A stretch of DNA of 25,708 nt from an uncultured Peptoniphilus sp. (GCA_946999425.1 CAMQDG010000017.1:1-25708), one strand, 5' to 3'; shown: positions 7,211 through 14,628, counted from the stretch's first letter. Translations and numbers: made by a program. Notes: generated by a model not told the origin, from the letters alone.

Positions 7211-7239
7211 TTGAAAAAGAAGCTTATATATGTTATCAT
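7211..7239 (+). promoter_or_regulatory. Promoter of the rplU operon
   Basis: TTGAAA (7211-7216), a 17 nt spacer and TATCAT (7234-7239), with an extended TGT just before the -10 box. The expected start is near 7246, at the head of the L21 leader. Confidence 0.7.
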
Positions 7240-7245
7240 ACTTAA

Positions 7246-7316
7246 ATGTAACCGCACAGAGTGGGTATTAAGTCTTAGACGCCTACAATGGCGAGTCTTA
7301 TTTATAGGGAGGTGCT
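7246..7316 (+). ncRNA. Ribosomal protein L21 leader RNA
   Basis: A short structured leader lies directly before rplU, as in many Bacillota. A first small hairpin ACCGCAC-aga-GTGGGT (7249-7265, one bulged G) matches what I recall of the CCGCACA core of the family. A second hairpin pairs TAAG/GACGCC with GGC/GTC/CTTA (about 7268-7302). The Shine-Dalgarno GGGAGGTG follows. The family is thought to mediate autogenous control by a ribosomal protein. The assignment rests on position and motif memory. Confidence 0.8.
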
Positions 7317-7319
7317 ACA

Positions 7320-7625
7320 ATGTACGCTGTTATTGAAACAGGCGGAAAGCAATATCAAGTTAGCGTCGGAGATAAAATCAAAGTTGAAAAACTTGAAGTT
7401 GCAGAAGGTCAAACTCTTGTATTCGACAGAGTTTTAGTTCTTGGAGGCGATGACATTAAAATTGGTAAACCTTTAGTTGAAGGTGCCAAGGTTGAAGCTA
7501 AGGTTTTAGCTCAAGGTAAGGATAAAAAAGTTGTTACTTACAAGTATAAATCTAAAAAGAATGAGAGAACAAAAAAAGGACATCGTCAACCTTATACATT
7601 TGTTGAAATTTTAAGTATTGCATAA
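7320..7625 (+). CDS. rplU: 50S ribosomal protein L21
   Basis: L21 is a primary 23S rRNA-binding protein of the large subunit. The 101-residue product has the full family signature: MYAVIETGGKQYQV at the N terminus, GDKIKVEKL, and the C-terminal KSKKNERTKKGHRQPYTFVEI, the basic RNA-binding loop. The start is clear, with GGGAGGTG 5 nt upstream. It heads the operon rplU-prp-rpmA, and its stop overlaps the next start by one base (TAATG). It is probably controlled by the upstream leader RNA. Confidence 0.98.
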   Translation: MYAVIETGGKQYQVSVGDKIKVEKLEVAEGQTLVFDRVLVLGGDDIKIGKPLVEGAKVEAKVLAQGKDKKVVTYKYKSKKNERTKKGHRQPYTFVEILSIA

Positions 7626-7966
7626 TGACTGAGATTGTATTTTTTTCGTCAAATAGTATTTTTCTTGGCTTTGAAGCAAAGGGCCATGCCTATGCAGACA
7701 ATGATAATGAAGAAATTGTATGTGCAGGGATTTCAGCATTAACTCAAACATTTTATTTTTCTTTAATTGAGTTATTAAATTTTGACGAAAGCGATATTTA
7801 TGATAAACAAACTGACGGATATTTAAAGATAATAGTAAATAGAGAATTAGCAGGCAATGAAAAGGTACAACTTTTATTTAATTCACTTAAGCTGGGCCTT
7901 GATTTAATAAGAATGCAATTTTCTGAAAACTTAAAGATCGAAATACAGGAGGTGCAGAATGATTAA
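7625..7966 (+). CDS. prp: Ribosomal-processing cysteine protease Prp
   Basis: Prp cleaves the N-terminal extension from L27 in Bacillota and relatives, a step needed for functional ribosomes. The 113-residue protein has the catalytic pair His21 (EAKGHA) and Cys33 (EIVCAGISALTQT) in the typical spacing. It sits between rplU and rpmA, the usual place. It overlaps rplU by 1 nt and rpmA by 8 nt, so translation is coupled. The downstream L27 carries the matching cleavable extension, which supports the call. B. subtilis homologues are called YsxB. Confidence 0.93.
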   Translation: MTEIVFFSSNSIFLGFEAKGHAYADNDNEEIVCAGISALTQTFYFSLIELLNFDESDIYDKQTDGYLKIIVNRELAGNEKVQLLFNSLKLGLDLIRMQFSENLKIEIQEVQND

Positions 7967-8252
7967 ATTTAATCTTCAACTGTTTTCATCTAAAAAGGGA
8001 GCAGGTTCATCTAAAAATGGTAGAGATTCTCAGTCAAAAAGACTTGGGGTTAAAAAAGGAGATGGACAATTCGTTCTTGCAGGAAATATAATAGTTAGAC
8101 AAAGGGGAACAAAAATTCATCCGGGTCTAAATGTTATGAGGGGCAAAGATGATACTCTTTTTGCAACTGAAAACGGCAGAGTAAAATTTGAAACTAAAGG
8201 CAGAGGAAACAAAAAATACGCAAGTGTTTATCCTGAAGCTGAATTAGCATAA
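7959..8252 (+). CDS. rpmA: 50S ribosomal protein L27 with Prp-cleavable N-terminal extension
   Basis: L27 reaches into the peptidyl-transferase centre. The 97-residue precursor starts MIKFNLQLFSSKKGAGS. Bacillota L27 precursors have an extension of the form MLxLNLQFFASKKG that Prp removes after the Phe-Phe. Here the residues are Leu-Phe, so cleavage is expected after Phe9 before SSKKG. The rest (KNGRDSQSKRLGVKKGDGQFVLAGNIIVRQRG) is canonical. GGAGGTG lies 6 nt before the ATG, inside prp. A strong terminator follows. Confidence 0.97.
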   Translation: MIKFNLQLFSSKKGAGSSKNGRDSQSKRLGVKKGDGQFVLAGNIIVRQRGTKIHPGLNVMRGKDDTLFATENGRVKFETKGRGNKKYASVYPEAELA

Positions 8253-8253
8253 T

Positions 8254-8283
8254 GGTCGCAGTATTGCGACCTTATTTTTTTTA
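8254..8283 (+). terminator. Intrinsic terminator after rpmA
   Basis: A perfect 7-pair stem GGTCGCA (8254-8260) / TGCGACC (8265-8271) with a GTAT loop, followed by TTATTTTTTTT. It ends the rplU operon before obgE. Confidence 0.92.
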
Positions 8284-8324
8284 TTAATATTTAATTTTTT
8301 CTTAAAAGTGCCTTTAATTTCATG

Positions 8325-8333
8325 TGATATAAT
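8325..8333 (+). promoter_or_regulatory. Extended -10 promoter of the obgE operon
   Basis: TGA-TATAAT (8325-8333) is a strong extended -10 element with no good -35 box. The expected start is near 8340, which leaves a leader of only ~9 nt (GGTGAAATT) before the ATG. Confidence 0.6.
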
Positions 8334-8348
8334 TAAAAAGGTGAAATT

Positions 8349-9617
8349 ATGTTTATAGATATAGCAAATATAAAAGTTAAAGCAGGTAAAGGCGGAGATG
8401 GTGCCGTTGCTTGGAGAAGAGAAAAATTTGAACCTGCCGGAGGGCCTGCCGGAGGAGACGGAGGTCGCGGTGGCGATATAATTTTAAAAACGGATACTGG
8501 AATTCATACTTTACTTGATTTTAGATACAAAAGAGAATATAAAGCCGAAAATGGCGAAAATGGAATGAGCAAATTAAAATTTGGAGCTCAGGGAAAAGAT
8601 ATAGTCCTTAAAGTTCCTGTTGGAACCCTTGTTAAAGATAGGGATTCAGGGGGAGTTATTGTTGATTTAAATAAAAAGGACATGGAATATGTAATTGCAA
8701 AAGGTGGTCGTGGTGGCAAGGGTAATGCAAAATTTAAAAATTCCACAAGGCAAGCTCCTACCTTTGCTGAGGCAGGAACTCGTGGAGAGGAGAAAGAAAT
8801 TACTTTAGAGCTTAAACTTCTTGCTGATGTTGGTCTTGTAGGCTTTCCCAATGTAGGAAAGTCAACTCTTCTTTCAGTTGTATCAAATGCAAGACCTAAA
8901 ATTGCAAATTACCATTTTACAACTTTAAAACCTAATTTGGGACTTGTTAATCTTGGACCGGAAGAGAGCTTTGTAATTGCAGATATACCTGGTCTTATAG
9001 AGGGTGCTGCTCAAGGACAGGGCCTTGGAGATGAGTTTTTAAGGCACATTGAGAGAACTAAGGTTTTAATTCATGTTATTGATGTTTCAGGAAGTGAAGG
9101 AAGAGATCCTATAAGTGATTTTTATAAGATCATGGATGAGCTGGAAAACTATAATGAAAAGCTTCTTCATAAACCTATGATTATCTTTGCCAATAAAATG
9201 GATATTCCAGGAAGTGAAGAAGGTCTCGAAAAACTTAAAAAAGAGTTTAAGGATAAGTATGAGATATATGAAGGGTCTGCAGCAAGTGGAAAAAACTTAA
9301 AGGACCTTATGTTTAGAGCTTTTAAACTTGTAAATGAAACGGAATTGGAAGAAGAAACTTATGATGAGAAATTTGTAGAAGTTTCTCAAAAAGAAGAAGG
9401 TATAAATGTATATCTTGATGAATCAAACAGTTTTGTTGTTGATGGGCCCTATATTGAAAAGTTAGTTAAGTCCACAAATTTTGAAGATAGGGATTCTTTG
9501 AGATATTTCCAAGAAAATTTAAGAAAAAATGGCGTAATAGATAGACTTAAAAATTTGGGAGTAGAAGAAAAAGATTCCGTTTTTATTGACGGATATGAAT
9601 TTGAATTTTTTGAATAG
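8349..9617 (+). CDS. obgE: Obg-family GTPase, 50S subunit assembly
   Basis: ObgE/CgtA is an essential GTPase that binds late 50S intermediates and links assembly to nucleotide levels. The 422-residue protein has the glycine-rich Obg fold (1-158: KAGKGGDGAVAWRREKF, GPAGGDGGRGGDI, KGGRGGKGNAKFKNSTRQAP). The G domain follows with G1 GFPNVGKS (165-172), G3 DIPGLIEGA (212-220), G4 NKMD (282-285) and G5 GSAASGK (309-315). A C-terminal OCT domain covers ~345-422 (FVVDGPYIEKLVKSTNFED ... LRKNGVIDRLKNLGV). Length and order are normal for the Bacillota type. It leads a long operon, and yhbY starts 8 nt after its stop. Confidence 0.97.
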   Translation: MFIDIANIKVKAGKGGDGAVAWRREKFEPAGGPAGGDGGRGGDIILKTDTGIHTLLDFRYKREYKAENGENGMSKLKFGAQGKDIVLKVPVGTLVKDRDSGGVIVDLNKKDMEYVIAKGGRGGKGNAKFKNSTRQAPTFAEAGTRGEEKEITLELKLLADVGLVGFPNVGKSTLLSVVSNARPKIANYHFTTLKPNLGLVNLGPEESFVIADIPGLIEGAAQGQGLGDEFLRHIERTKVLIHVIDVSGSEGRDPISDFYKIMDELENYNEKLLHKPMIIFANKMDIPGSEEGLEKLKKEFKDKYEIYEGSAASGKNLKDLMFRAFKLVNETELEEETYDEKFVEVSQKEEGINVYLDESNSFVVDGPYIEKLVKSTNFEDRDSLRYFQENLRKNGVIDRLKNLGVEEKDSVFIDGYEFEFFE

Positions 9618-9625
9618 GTGATTGA

Positions 9626-9913
9626 ATGATAAATGGAAGACAAAGGTCATATTTAAAGAGCTTAGCTCACAATTTAAGACCTTGTATGCAAATTGGAAAG
9701 TCAGGTCTTAGCGACATGGCTTATAGTCAACTTGACAAGCTTCTTGAGGACCATGAACTTGTAAAAATAAATTTTTTACAAAATTCTCCGGTGGAAGCAA
9801 AAGAAGTGGCTGATGAAATTTTAGCTGAAATGGGTGCTGAATTTGTTCAGCAAATAGGAAGTAAATTAACAATTTATAGGGAATCAAAAGAGAATAAAAA
9901 AATAGAGCTATGA
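9626..9913 (+). CDS. yhbY: YhbY-type CRM-domain RNA-binding protein
   Basis: This is a 95-residue single CRM (CRS1-YhbY) domain protein that associates with pre-50S ribosomal particles. It starts MINGRQRSYLKSLAHNLRPCMQIGKSGLS. The GxxG loop (GKSG, residues ~24-27) is the RNA-contact motif of the fold. It ends GSKLTIYRESKENKKIEL, the expected last strand and basic tail. AGGTG overlaps the obgE stop codon and sits 5 nt before the ATG. The stop overlaps the nadD start (ATGA). The obgE-yhbY-nadD order is common in clostridia. Confidence 0.95.
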   Translation: MINGRQRSYLKSLAHNLRPCMQIGKSGLSDMAYSQLDKLLEDHELVKINFLQNSPVEAKEVADEILAEMGAEFVQQIGSKLTIYRESKENKKIEL

Positions 9914-10515
9914 AATATGGAATAATGGGAGGGACTTTCAACCCTATTCATATGGGACATCTTATGATAGCAGAGTATCTGTCGGAAAAAATGAATATAG
10001 ATAAGGTTATATTTTTACCTACGGGAAACCCTCCTCATAAAGATCACTTAAAGGTTGATGCTCTTCACAGGTTTAATATGACTTATCTTGCCACTATGGA
10101 TAATCCTAAGTTTATAATTTCAGATATTGAAACTAAAAGGGCTGGTTTTTCTTACACTGTTGATACTTTAAATGAGCTTAAAAGTCTTTATAATGGAGAT
10201 TTTTATTTTTTCTTAGGAAGTGACACTGTTTTTCTTTTAAAGCTTTGGAAAAGTTTTGACCAAGTTGCAAAGAATTGTAAGTTTGTTGCTTCAATTCGTC
10301 CAGGGTATGAAAAAGTTGATGAACTTGAGAAAGAAATAGTTTATTTGAAAAAAAATTATGGGGCAGAGATTTATCTTTTAAGGGATCTTCCTCAATACGA
10401 CATTTCTTCTAGCAACATAAGAGAAAGAATAAAAGAGGGAAAATCCATAAAATACTTAGTGCCAGATAATGTAATTAAATATATAAAGGACGAGGGTCTT
10501 TATGAAAACTATTGA
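9910..10515 (+). CDS. nadD: Nicotinate-mononucleotide adenylyltransferase
   Basis: NadD joins nicotinate mononucleotide and ATP to form deamido-NAD, the committed adenylation step of NAD synthesis. The 201-residue protein shows the nucleotidyltransferase motif GGTFNPIHMGH (7-17), the PTGNPPHK loop (37-44), the LGSDTVFLL segment (102-110) and the ISSSNIR signature (165-171) that closes on ATP. It overlaps yhbY by 4 nt and yqeK by 14 nt, so it is translationally coupled on both sides. The nadD-yqeK-rsfS arrangement is a classic Bacillota cluster. Confidence 0.97.
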   Translation: MKYGIMGGTFNPIHMGHLMIAEYLSEKMNIDKVIFLPTGNPPHKDHLKVDALHRFNMTYLATMDNPKFIISDIETKRAGFSYTVDTLNELKSLYNGDFYFFLGSDTVFLLKLWKSFDQVAKNCKFVASIRPGYEKVDELEKEIVYLKKNYGAEIYLLRDLPQYDISSSNIRERIKEGKSIKYLVPDNVIKYIKDEGLYENY

Positions 10516-11062
10516 ATTTATTAAAGAAGATCTTAAAAAAAATTTAAAAGGATCAAGGTATGAACATTCCCTAAGAGTTGCAGATACTGCAAAAAAACTT
10601 GCAAAAATTTATGGGGCTGATGAGGATAAGGCGTATTTAGCAGGGTTAATTCATGATAGTGCAAAATACAATAAAAATCCTTTTGAGATTGCTGAGGAAT
10701 TTAATTTTAAATTGAGTCAAAATTTAATAGATTCTCCTCAGCTTATACACTGTTATCTTGCCCCTTTTAAGGCAAAAAGAGATTATCAAATAAATGATGA
10801 AGAAATTCTTGAAGCTATAAAGTCTCACACAACGGGTAAAATTAATATGAGCCTTTTGGACAAGATTATTTTTATTGCAGACTATATAGAACCGGGAAGA
10901 GATTTTGATGGGGTCTGTGAAGCTCGTAGGCTCTCAGAAGAGGACTTAAATCTTGCCTGTCTATATAAATTTGATTCAACAATTAAATTTTTAATTAAAG
11001 AGAAAAAAGTAATAGATTTAGAAACGATTAGGGCAAGAAATAACTTATTGGAGAAATTATGA
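10502..11062 (+). CDS. yqeK: YqeK HD-domain hydrolase (symmetrical Ap4A hydrolase)
   Basis: YqeK proteins are HD-fold metal-dependent hydrolases that split diadenosine tetraphosphate symmetrically to two ADP. The 186-residue protein carries the metal-ligand series His22 (SRYEHSLRVA), His51-Asp52 (LIHDSAK), His83, His109 (IKSHTTG) and Asp127 (IADYIEPGRDF), in the family order. The start lies inside the last codons of nadD (14 nt overlap) with GAGGGT upstream. The stop overlaps the LCP start by 4 nt. Length and context are typical. Confidence 0.94.
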   Translation: MKTIEFIKEDLKKNLKGSRYEHSLRVADTAKKLAKIYGADEDKAYLAGLIHDSAKYNKNPFEIAEEFNFKLSQNLIDSPQLIHCYLAPFKAKRDYQINDEEILEAIKSHTTGKINMSLLDKIIFIADYIEPGRDFDGVCEARRLSEEDLNLACLYKFDSTIKFLIKEKKVIDLETIRARNNLLEKL

Positions 11063-11952
11063 TTAAATTTTTAAAAGCTTTTTTTACTACACTTCTTATC
11101 CTTATTATTTTAGGAGTTGGATCTGTAGGATATTTTATATTTACAAATAAGGACCAAGATTCTTCAAAAATATTGGAAGGATTAAAAGGACAAAATGGCT
11201 CTTATTCATTTTTACTTTTGGGAGTGGATTCTCTCGATCAAAAACACGCTGAAAGCACAAGATCAGATGTAATTATGATTGGAAATTTAAATTTTGATCA
11301 GGGAAAAATTCATCTTATTTCCATTCCAAGGGATACAAGAGCAATAATAGCGGGAAGAAAAAGAAAAGAGAAAATAAATCATTCCTTTGCTTATGGTGGA
11401 AGTGAGTTAACTTTAAAAACTGTAAATAATTTACTGGGTACAGACATTAAAAATTATATTACAGTTGATTATAGTTTTATAAAAGGGGTAGTAAATTCTG
11501 TAGGTGGAGTAAAAGTGGATATTCCTATAGACATGGACTATGATGATGAGTGGGACAAACCACCTCTTCATATTCACTTTAAACAGGGACTGCAAAAATT
11601 AAATGGAAATGATGCAGTAAAATTTTTAAGATTTAGACATGGCTATAAAGAAAATGACTTAGACAGAGTTAAGGCTCAAAGGAATTTTTTAAAGGCTCTT
11701 GCTAAAAAAATAAAAAGTCCAAGGGGACTTTTAGGGATACCTGCAATTATAAACACCTATAAAAAACACGCAGATACAAATATGGAATTTTCAGAAGTTA
11801 TGAAGCTTGGACTTGCTGCAAGAAAGTTGGATTTATCAGATATTTCTTCAGACACAATAGAAGGAAGCCCTAAATATATAGGTAAAATTTCTTATTTTAT
11901 AATGGATGCGGAAAAAACTGATGATTTGTTGGAAACAATAGGAATAAAATAG
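11059..11952 (+). CDS. LytR-CpsA-Psr (LCP) family glycopolymer-peptidoglycan ligase
   Basis: LCP enzymes transfer wall teichoic acid or capsule polymers from a lipid carrier to peptidoglycan, outside the membrane. The 297-residue protein has one N-terminal transmembrane segment (~8-29) and the LCP core. This shows LLLGVDS (52-58), TRSDVIMI with Arg68 and Asp70 (67-74), ISIPRDTR (88-94), KINHSFAYGG (105-114) and the catalytic signature RFRHGYKENDLDR (191-203) with basic residues that bind pyrophosphate. It sits between yqeK and rsfS, where clostridia often have an LCP gene. It overlaps yqeK by 4 nt. The glycopolymer is not known. Confidence 0.93.
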   Translation: MIKFLKAFFTTLLILIILGVGSVGYFIFTNKDQDSSKILEGLKGQNGSYSFLLLGVDSLDQKHAESTRSDVIMIGNLNFDQGKIHLISIPRDTRAIIAGRKRKEKINHSFAYGGSELTLKTVNNLLGTDIKNYITVDYSFIKGVVNSVGGVKVDIPIDMDYDDEWDKPPLHIHFKQGLQKLNGNDAVKFLRFRHGYKENDLDRVKAQRNFLKALAKKIKSPRGLLGIPAIINTYKKHADTNMEFSEVMKLGLAARKLDLSDISSDTIEGSPKYIGKISYFIMDAEKTDDLLETIGIK

Positions 11953-11961
11953 GAGGTTCAT

Positions 11962-12321
11962 TTGGACGTTAAAGAAAAATTGAAAATTATTACAGATTCC
12001 TGCGAAGATAAAAAAGGTATAGACATAAAGGTCTTGGACATAAAAAATTTAAGTTCAATTGCAGATTATTTTGTGATTGTAAGTGGAAATTCATCAACTC
12101 AGGTAAAATCTTTAGCAGATGAAATTGAAGAAAAGATGAGTGAAAATGGCTATAACACCGACAATCAAGAAGGAAGAAACTCCATGAGGTGGATTCTTTT
12201 GGATTACGGTGATATAATAGTACACGTATTTCACAGAGATGAAAGAGAATATTATAATCTTGAAAGGCTCTGGGAAAATGGTGAAATTAAAGAAAATCAG
12301 GAGGAAAACAATGAGCGTTAA
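11962..12321 (+). CDS. rsfS: Ribosome silencing factor RsfS
   Basis: RsfS binds L14 on the large subunit and blocks subunit joining when nutrients are short. The 119-residue protein shows the DUF143 pattern: DIKVLDIKNLSSIADYFVIVSGNSSTQVKSLADEIEEKM, then EGRNSMRWILLDYGDIIVHVFHRDEREYYNLERLW. The start is TTG at 11962, with AGGAGG at 11951-11956 five nt upstream. The next Met is far inside the domain. The tail (ENGEIKENQEENNER) is charged and overlaps the ridA start by 11 nt. Position after yqeK is typical. Confidence 0.95.
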   Translation: MDVKEKLKIITDSCEDKKGIDIKVLDIKNLSSIADYFVIVSGNSSTQVKSLADEIEEKMSENGYNTDNQEGRNSMRWILLDYGDIIVHVFHRDEREYYNLERLWENGEIKENQEENNER

Positions 12322-12691
12322 AACTTTACACACAGACAAGGCACCTGCAGCAGTAGGACCTTATTCACAAGCAATTCAAGTAGGTAATTTTATTTTTACA
12401 TCAGGACAAATTCCACTTTGCCCAGAAACAGGTGAACTTGTAAACGAATCAATAGAAAAAGCAACAAAAAGAAGTCTTGAAAATAATAAGGCAATTCTTG
12501 AAAATGCAGGATCAAGTTTAGATAAGGTAATTAAAGTAAATATTTTCTTAAAAGACATTAATGATTTTGCTAAAGTAAACGGCGTATATGCAGAATATTT
12601 TAATGAACATAAACCTGCAAGAAGTTGTGTACAAGTTGCAGCAATTCCTAAGGATGCAATGATTGAAATTGAAATGATTGCTGAATGCTAA
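12311..12691 (+). CDS. ridA: RidA-family enamine/imine deaminase
   Basis: RidA hydrolyses reactive enamines and imines released by PLP enzymes such as threonine dehydratase, protecting other PLP enzymes from damage. The 126-residue protein matches the family throughout: APAAVGPYSQAIQVGNFIFTSGQIP, the KVNIFLKDINDF strand, and ARSCVQVAAIPKDAMIEIEMIAE with the substrate-binding Arg104, the semi-conserved Cys106 and Glu119. A longer in-frame start at 12239 lies within rsfS and adds an unrelated tail. The ATG at 12311 with AGGAGG just upstream gives the normal N terminus. It is the last gene of the obgE operon. The window also holds a PLP lyase (tnaA), but no direct link is shown. Confidence 0.95.
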   Translation: MSVKTLHTDKAPAAVGPYSQAIQVGNFIFTSGQIPLCPETGELVNESIEKATKRSLENNKAILENAGSSLDKVIKVNIFLKDINDFAKVNGVYAEYFNEHKPARSCVQVAAIPKDAMIEIEMIAEC

Positions 12692-12704
12692 TTAAGACTA
12701 ATTA

Positions 12705-12730
12705 AAATCCCGTTTAAAACGGGATTTTTT
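12705..12730 (+). terminator. Intrinsic terminator after ridA
   Basis: A hairpin AAATCCCG / CGGGATTT with an AT loop runs into 6 T. It ends the long obgE-ridA operon. Confidence 0.9.
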
Positions 12731-12741
12731 ATATAGTAATC

Positions 12742-12770
12742 TTGACTTTTTTTGAAAAAAAAGATAAAAT
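12742..12770 (+). promoter_or_regulatory. Promoter of yceD-rpmF
   Basis: TTGACT (12742-12747), a 17 nt spacer and TAAAAT (12765-12770), close to consensus. The leader would be about 25 nt with AGAGGTGA. Confidence 0.72.
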
Positions 12771-12801
12771 ATATATTGCGCTTTTGTAGAGGTGATAATT
12801 T

Positions 12802-13311
12802 ATGATGCTCAGTATAAAGGATTTTTTGCAAAGTTCAGATAGAATATTAAACTTTGAAGGAAATCTTAAAAAAAATGAAAGCGACTATATTATAGATGGA
12901 CTTGGAATAAATTTTCCGATTTCATATAAAGGACATCTGTATAATTTAGACGATGAATTAAAACTTGATTTACTTATTGAATATGAGTATAATACAAAAT
13001 GCGACAGATGTTTAAAAAAAATGCAAAATCATGTAAAAACAAAACTTGAATCTTATTTTATAAAAGATTTAAGAGATATAGATGATGATGCAATGACCGA
13101 ATATTTTACAATGAATGATGAGGGGATTTTTTTAGATGATCTCATTATTTCTCAAGTAATCACATCAATGCCTGGGAAAGTTTTGTGCAAAGAAGATTGC
13201 AAAGGAATTTGCCCTAAATGTGGCAAAGATTTAAACCAGGGACCATGTGATTGCAAAGATGAGAGCCAAGTAGATCCCAGATTTGAGAATTTATTAAATC
13301 TCTTTAAATGA
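12802..13311 (+). CDS. yceD: YceD/DUF177 protein, metal-binding, linked to 23S rRNA
   Basis: DUF177 proteins lie upstream of rpmF in most bacteria and affect 23S rRNA accumulation. The 169-residue protein has an N-terminal beta-rich part, Cys67 and Cys70 in CDRCLKKM, an acidic middle (DDDAMTEYF), the signature FLDDLIISQVITSMPGKVLCKEDCKGICPKCGKDLNQGPCDC, and DPRFENLLNL at the end. Six or more Cys in the C-terminal half suggest zinc binding. Two ATGs stand in tandem at 12802 and 12805, and AGAGGTGA fits either. rpmF follows 12 nt downstream, so the two share a transcript. Confidence 0.92.
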   Translation: MMLSIKDFLQSSDRILNFEGNLKKNESDYIIDGLGINFPISYKGHLYNLDDELKLDLLIEYEYNTKCDRCLKKMQNHVKTKLESYFIKDLRDIDDDAMTEYFTMNDEGIFLDDLIISQVITSMPGKVLCKEDCKGICPKCGKDLNQGPCDCKDESQVDPRFENLLNLFK

Positions 13312-13323
13312 GGAGGTGTGAGA

Positions 13324-13503
13324 ATGGCTGTACCAAAGAGGAAAACTTCAAAACAAAGAAGAAACAAAAGACGTGCTTCTTCATACAGATTAAACAAAGT
13401 ATCTGTAGTTGAATGTCCTAACTGCCATGAGGCAAAACTTCCACACAGAGTGTGTCCAAGCTGTGGATTCTACGACGGAAAAGAAGTTATTGCAATGGAC
13501 TAA
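13324..13503 (+). CDS. rpmF: 50S ribosomal protein L32 (zinc-binding form)
   Basis: This 59-residue large-subunit protein starts MAVPKRKTSKQRRNKRRASSYRL, the L32 signature, and has a complete zinc ribbon of two CxxC pairs (CPNCHEAKLPHRVCPSCG). It is therefore the zinc-containing form and not the Cys-less paralogue used under zinc limitation. An in-frame GTG at 13318 is excluded because AGGAGGTG lies right at it. The ATG at 13324 is at the correct spacing and gives the canonical N terminus. In many genomes plsX and fatty-acid genes follow. Here a terminator and surface-protein genes follow instead. Confidence 0.97.
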   Translation: MAVPKRKTSKQRRNKRRASSYRLNKVSVVECPNCHEAKLPHRVCPSCGFYDGKEVIAMD

Positions 13504-13520
13504 TTGCGCACGAGGAAAAT

Positions 13521-13543
13521 AAGCGCTCGATGCGCTTTTTTTA
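13521..13543 (+). terminator. Intrinsic terminator after rpmF
   Basis: AAGCGC (13521-13526), loop TCGAT, GCGCTT (13532-13537), then a T run to about 13543. Confidence 0.88.
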
Positions 13544-13636
13544 TTGGAAAAATTAAAAAAAATCAAAAATTTATGTGTTGAATAATTTACAATTAGATTA
13601 CAAAATAATTACAAATAGTTTTAATTAATGAATTTA

Positions 13637-13645
13637 TGCTAAGAT
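13637..13645 (+). promoter_or_regulatory. Extended -10 element before the first SLH gene
   Basis: TGC-TAAGAT is an extended -10 motif with no clear -35 box. The expected start is near 13652, leaving a leader of only ~12 nt that contains the GAGGTG ribosome site. Confidence 0.45.
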
Positions 13646-13663
13646 TATCTCGAGGTGAAAAGA

Positions 13664-14557
13664 TTGAAAAAATTAATATTTATTTTTTCAGTCCTTTTTT
13701 TATTTACAAATACCTTTGCAGGGGAAAAAATAGAAGGACCGAAAAAACTTTCAGGTGAAACCAAAGCAGATTCTTATATTATTTCTTTTGAAAATAATGA
13801 AAAAGCTATAAAAAATGCGAAAAAAGAAAAAATTTATTTAGAAATAAATATAAAGGATATGAACTCAAAAAAATCCTGTGACTTAAAAAAGGAATTAGGA
13901 GAAAATGAAACAGGAAAAATTGAAATAAAAAAGGCAGAAATAGAAAATTTAATAAAAGCTAAAGCTTATGAAATTAAAATAAGATATATTGTAGGAAAAA
14001 ATAAAAGCCAATATTCAAACGCTATAACTCTTGGAGAAGTGCCTATATATAACAATTATAGTGACTGGGCAAAAGTAAATTTAGATAAGGCTCAAGAACT
14101 GGGAATACTTTCCGATAATTTAAGAAGTGATATGAAAAAAGAAATTACAAGAGAAGAATTTGCAGAACTCCTTGTAAAAATATATGAAAAAAAGAATTGG
14201 GCTCATGTCCACAAAAAAGAAAGCACCTTTTCAGATTGCGACTCAAAGTGGGCAAATGCAGCAAGTGAATTGAATTTATTAAAGGGCTATGGAAACAGAT
14301 TTTATCCAGATAAAAAACTTAAAAAATATGAAGGGGCCATTGTTTATAATAGAATTCTTAATTTAAAAGGAGATTCAAAAAATAAGAATAGAATTAAAGA
14401 TATTTCAAAATTAAATGATTTTGCAAAAGAATCTATAGAAAACACAGTAGAAGAAAAAATATTCTCCCTTTCAAAAGGAAAATTTTATCCAGAAAAAACC
14501 CTTACAAGAGAAGAAGTTATTTGCCAACTTATAAACATTATAGATAAAAAAATATAA
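13664..14557 (+). CDS. SLH-domain cell-surface protein with Fn3-like N terminus
   Basis: This is an exported wall-attached protein of 297 residues. The signal peptide is MKKLIFIFSVLFLFTNTFA. Residues ~22-125 form a beta-rich, Fn3-like region (ADSYIISFENNEKAI, AYEIKIRYIVGKNKSQYSNAITLG). Three S-layer homology repeats fill the rest: one around NNYSDWAKVNLDKAQELGIL ... ITREEFAELLVKIYE, one around STFSDCDSKWANAASELNLLKGYG, and one around INDFAKESIENTVEEKIF-like sequence ending LTREEVICQLINI. The repeats are diverged. SLH domains bind pyruvylated or other secondary wall polymers. GTG at 13655 also opens the frame, but it is part of the Shine-Dalgarno AGGTG; TTG at 13664 has correct spacing and leaves a clean signal peptide. 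Ligand or enzymatic role is unknown. Confidence 0.87.
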   Translation: MKKLIFIFSVLFLFTNTFAGEKIEGPKKLSGETKADSYIISFENNEKAIKNAKKEKIYLEINIKDMNSKKSCDLKKELGENETGKIEIKKAEIENLIKAKAYEIKIRYIVGKNKSQYSNAITLGEVPIYNNYSDWAKVNLDKAQELGILSDNLRSDMKKEITREEFAELLVKIYEKKNWAHVHKKESTFSDCDSKWANAASELNLLKGYGNRFYPDKKLKKYEGAIVYNRILNLKGDSKNKNRIKDISKLNDFAKESIENTVEEKIFSLSKGKFYPEKTLTREEVICQLINIIDKKI

Positions 14558-14585
14558 AAGTCCCCTCAAAAGGGGATTTTTGTTT
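14558..14585 (+). terminator. Intrinsic terminator after the first SLH gene
   Basis: TCCCCT / AGGGGA stem (14561-14566, 14571-14576) with loop CAAA and a TTTTTGTTT tract. Confidence 0.88.
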
Positions 14586-14595
14586 AAAAAGATAT

Positions 14596-14601
14596 TATAA
14601 T
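14596..14601 (+). promoter_or_regulatory. Candidate -10 box for the second SLH gene
   Basis: TATAAT 27 nt before the ATG at 14629, directly after the preceding terminator. No convincing -35 box is seen. Confidence 0.45.
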
Positions 14602-14628
14602 AGTATTAATAAATAAAGGAGGCTTCCT

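Noticed and set aside
13655..13663. GTG start for the first SLH protein
   Set aside because: The GTG is part of the Shine-Dalgarno AGGTG for the TTG at 13664, and no ribosome site precedes it.
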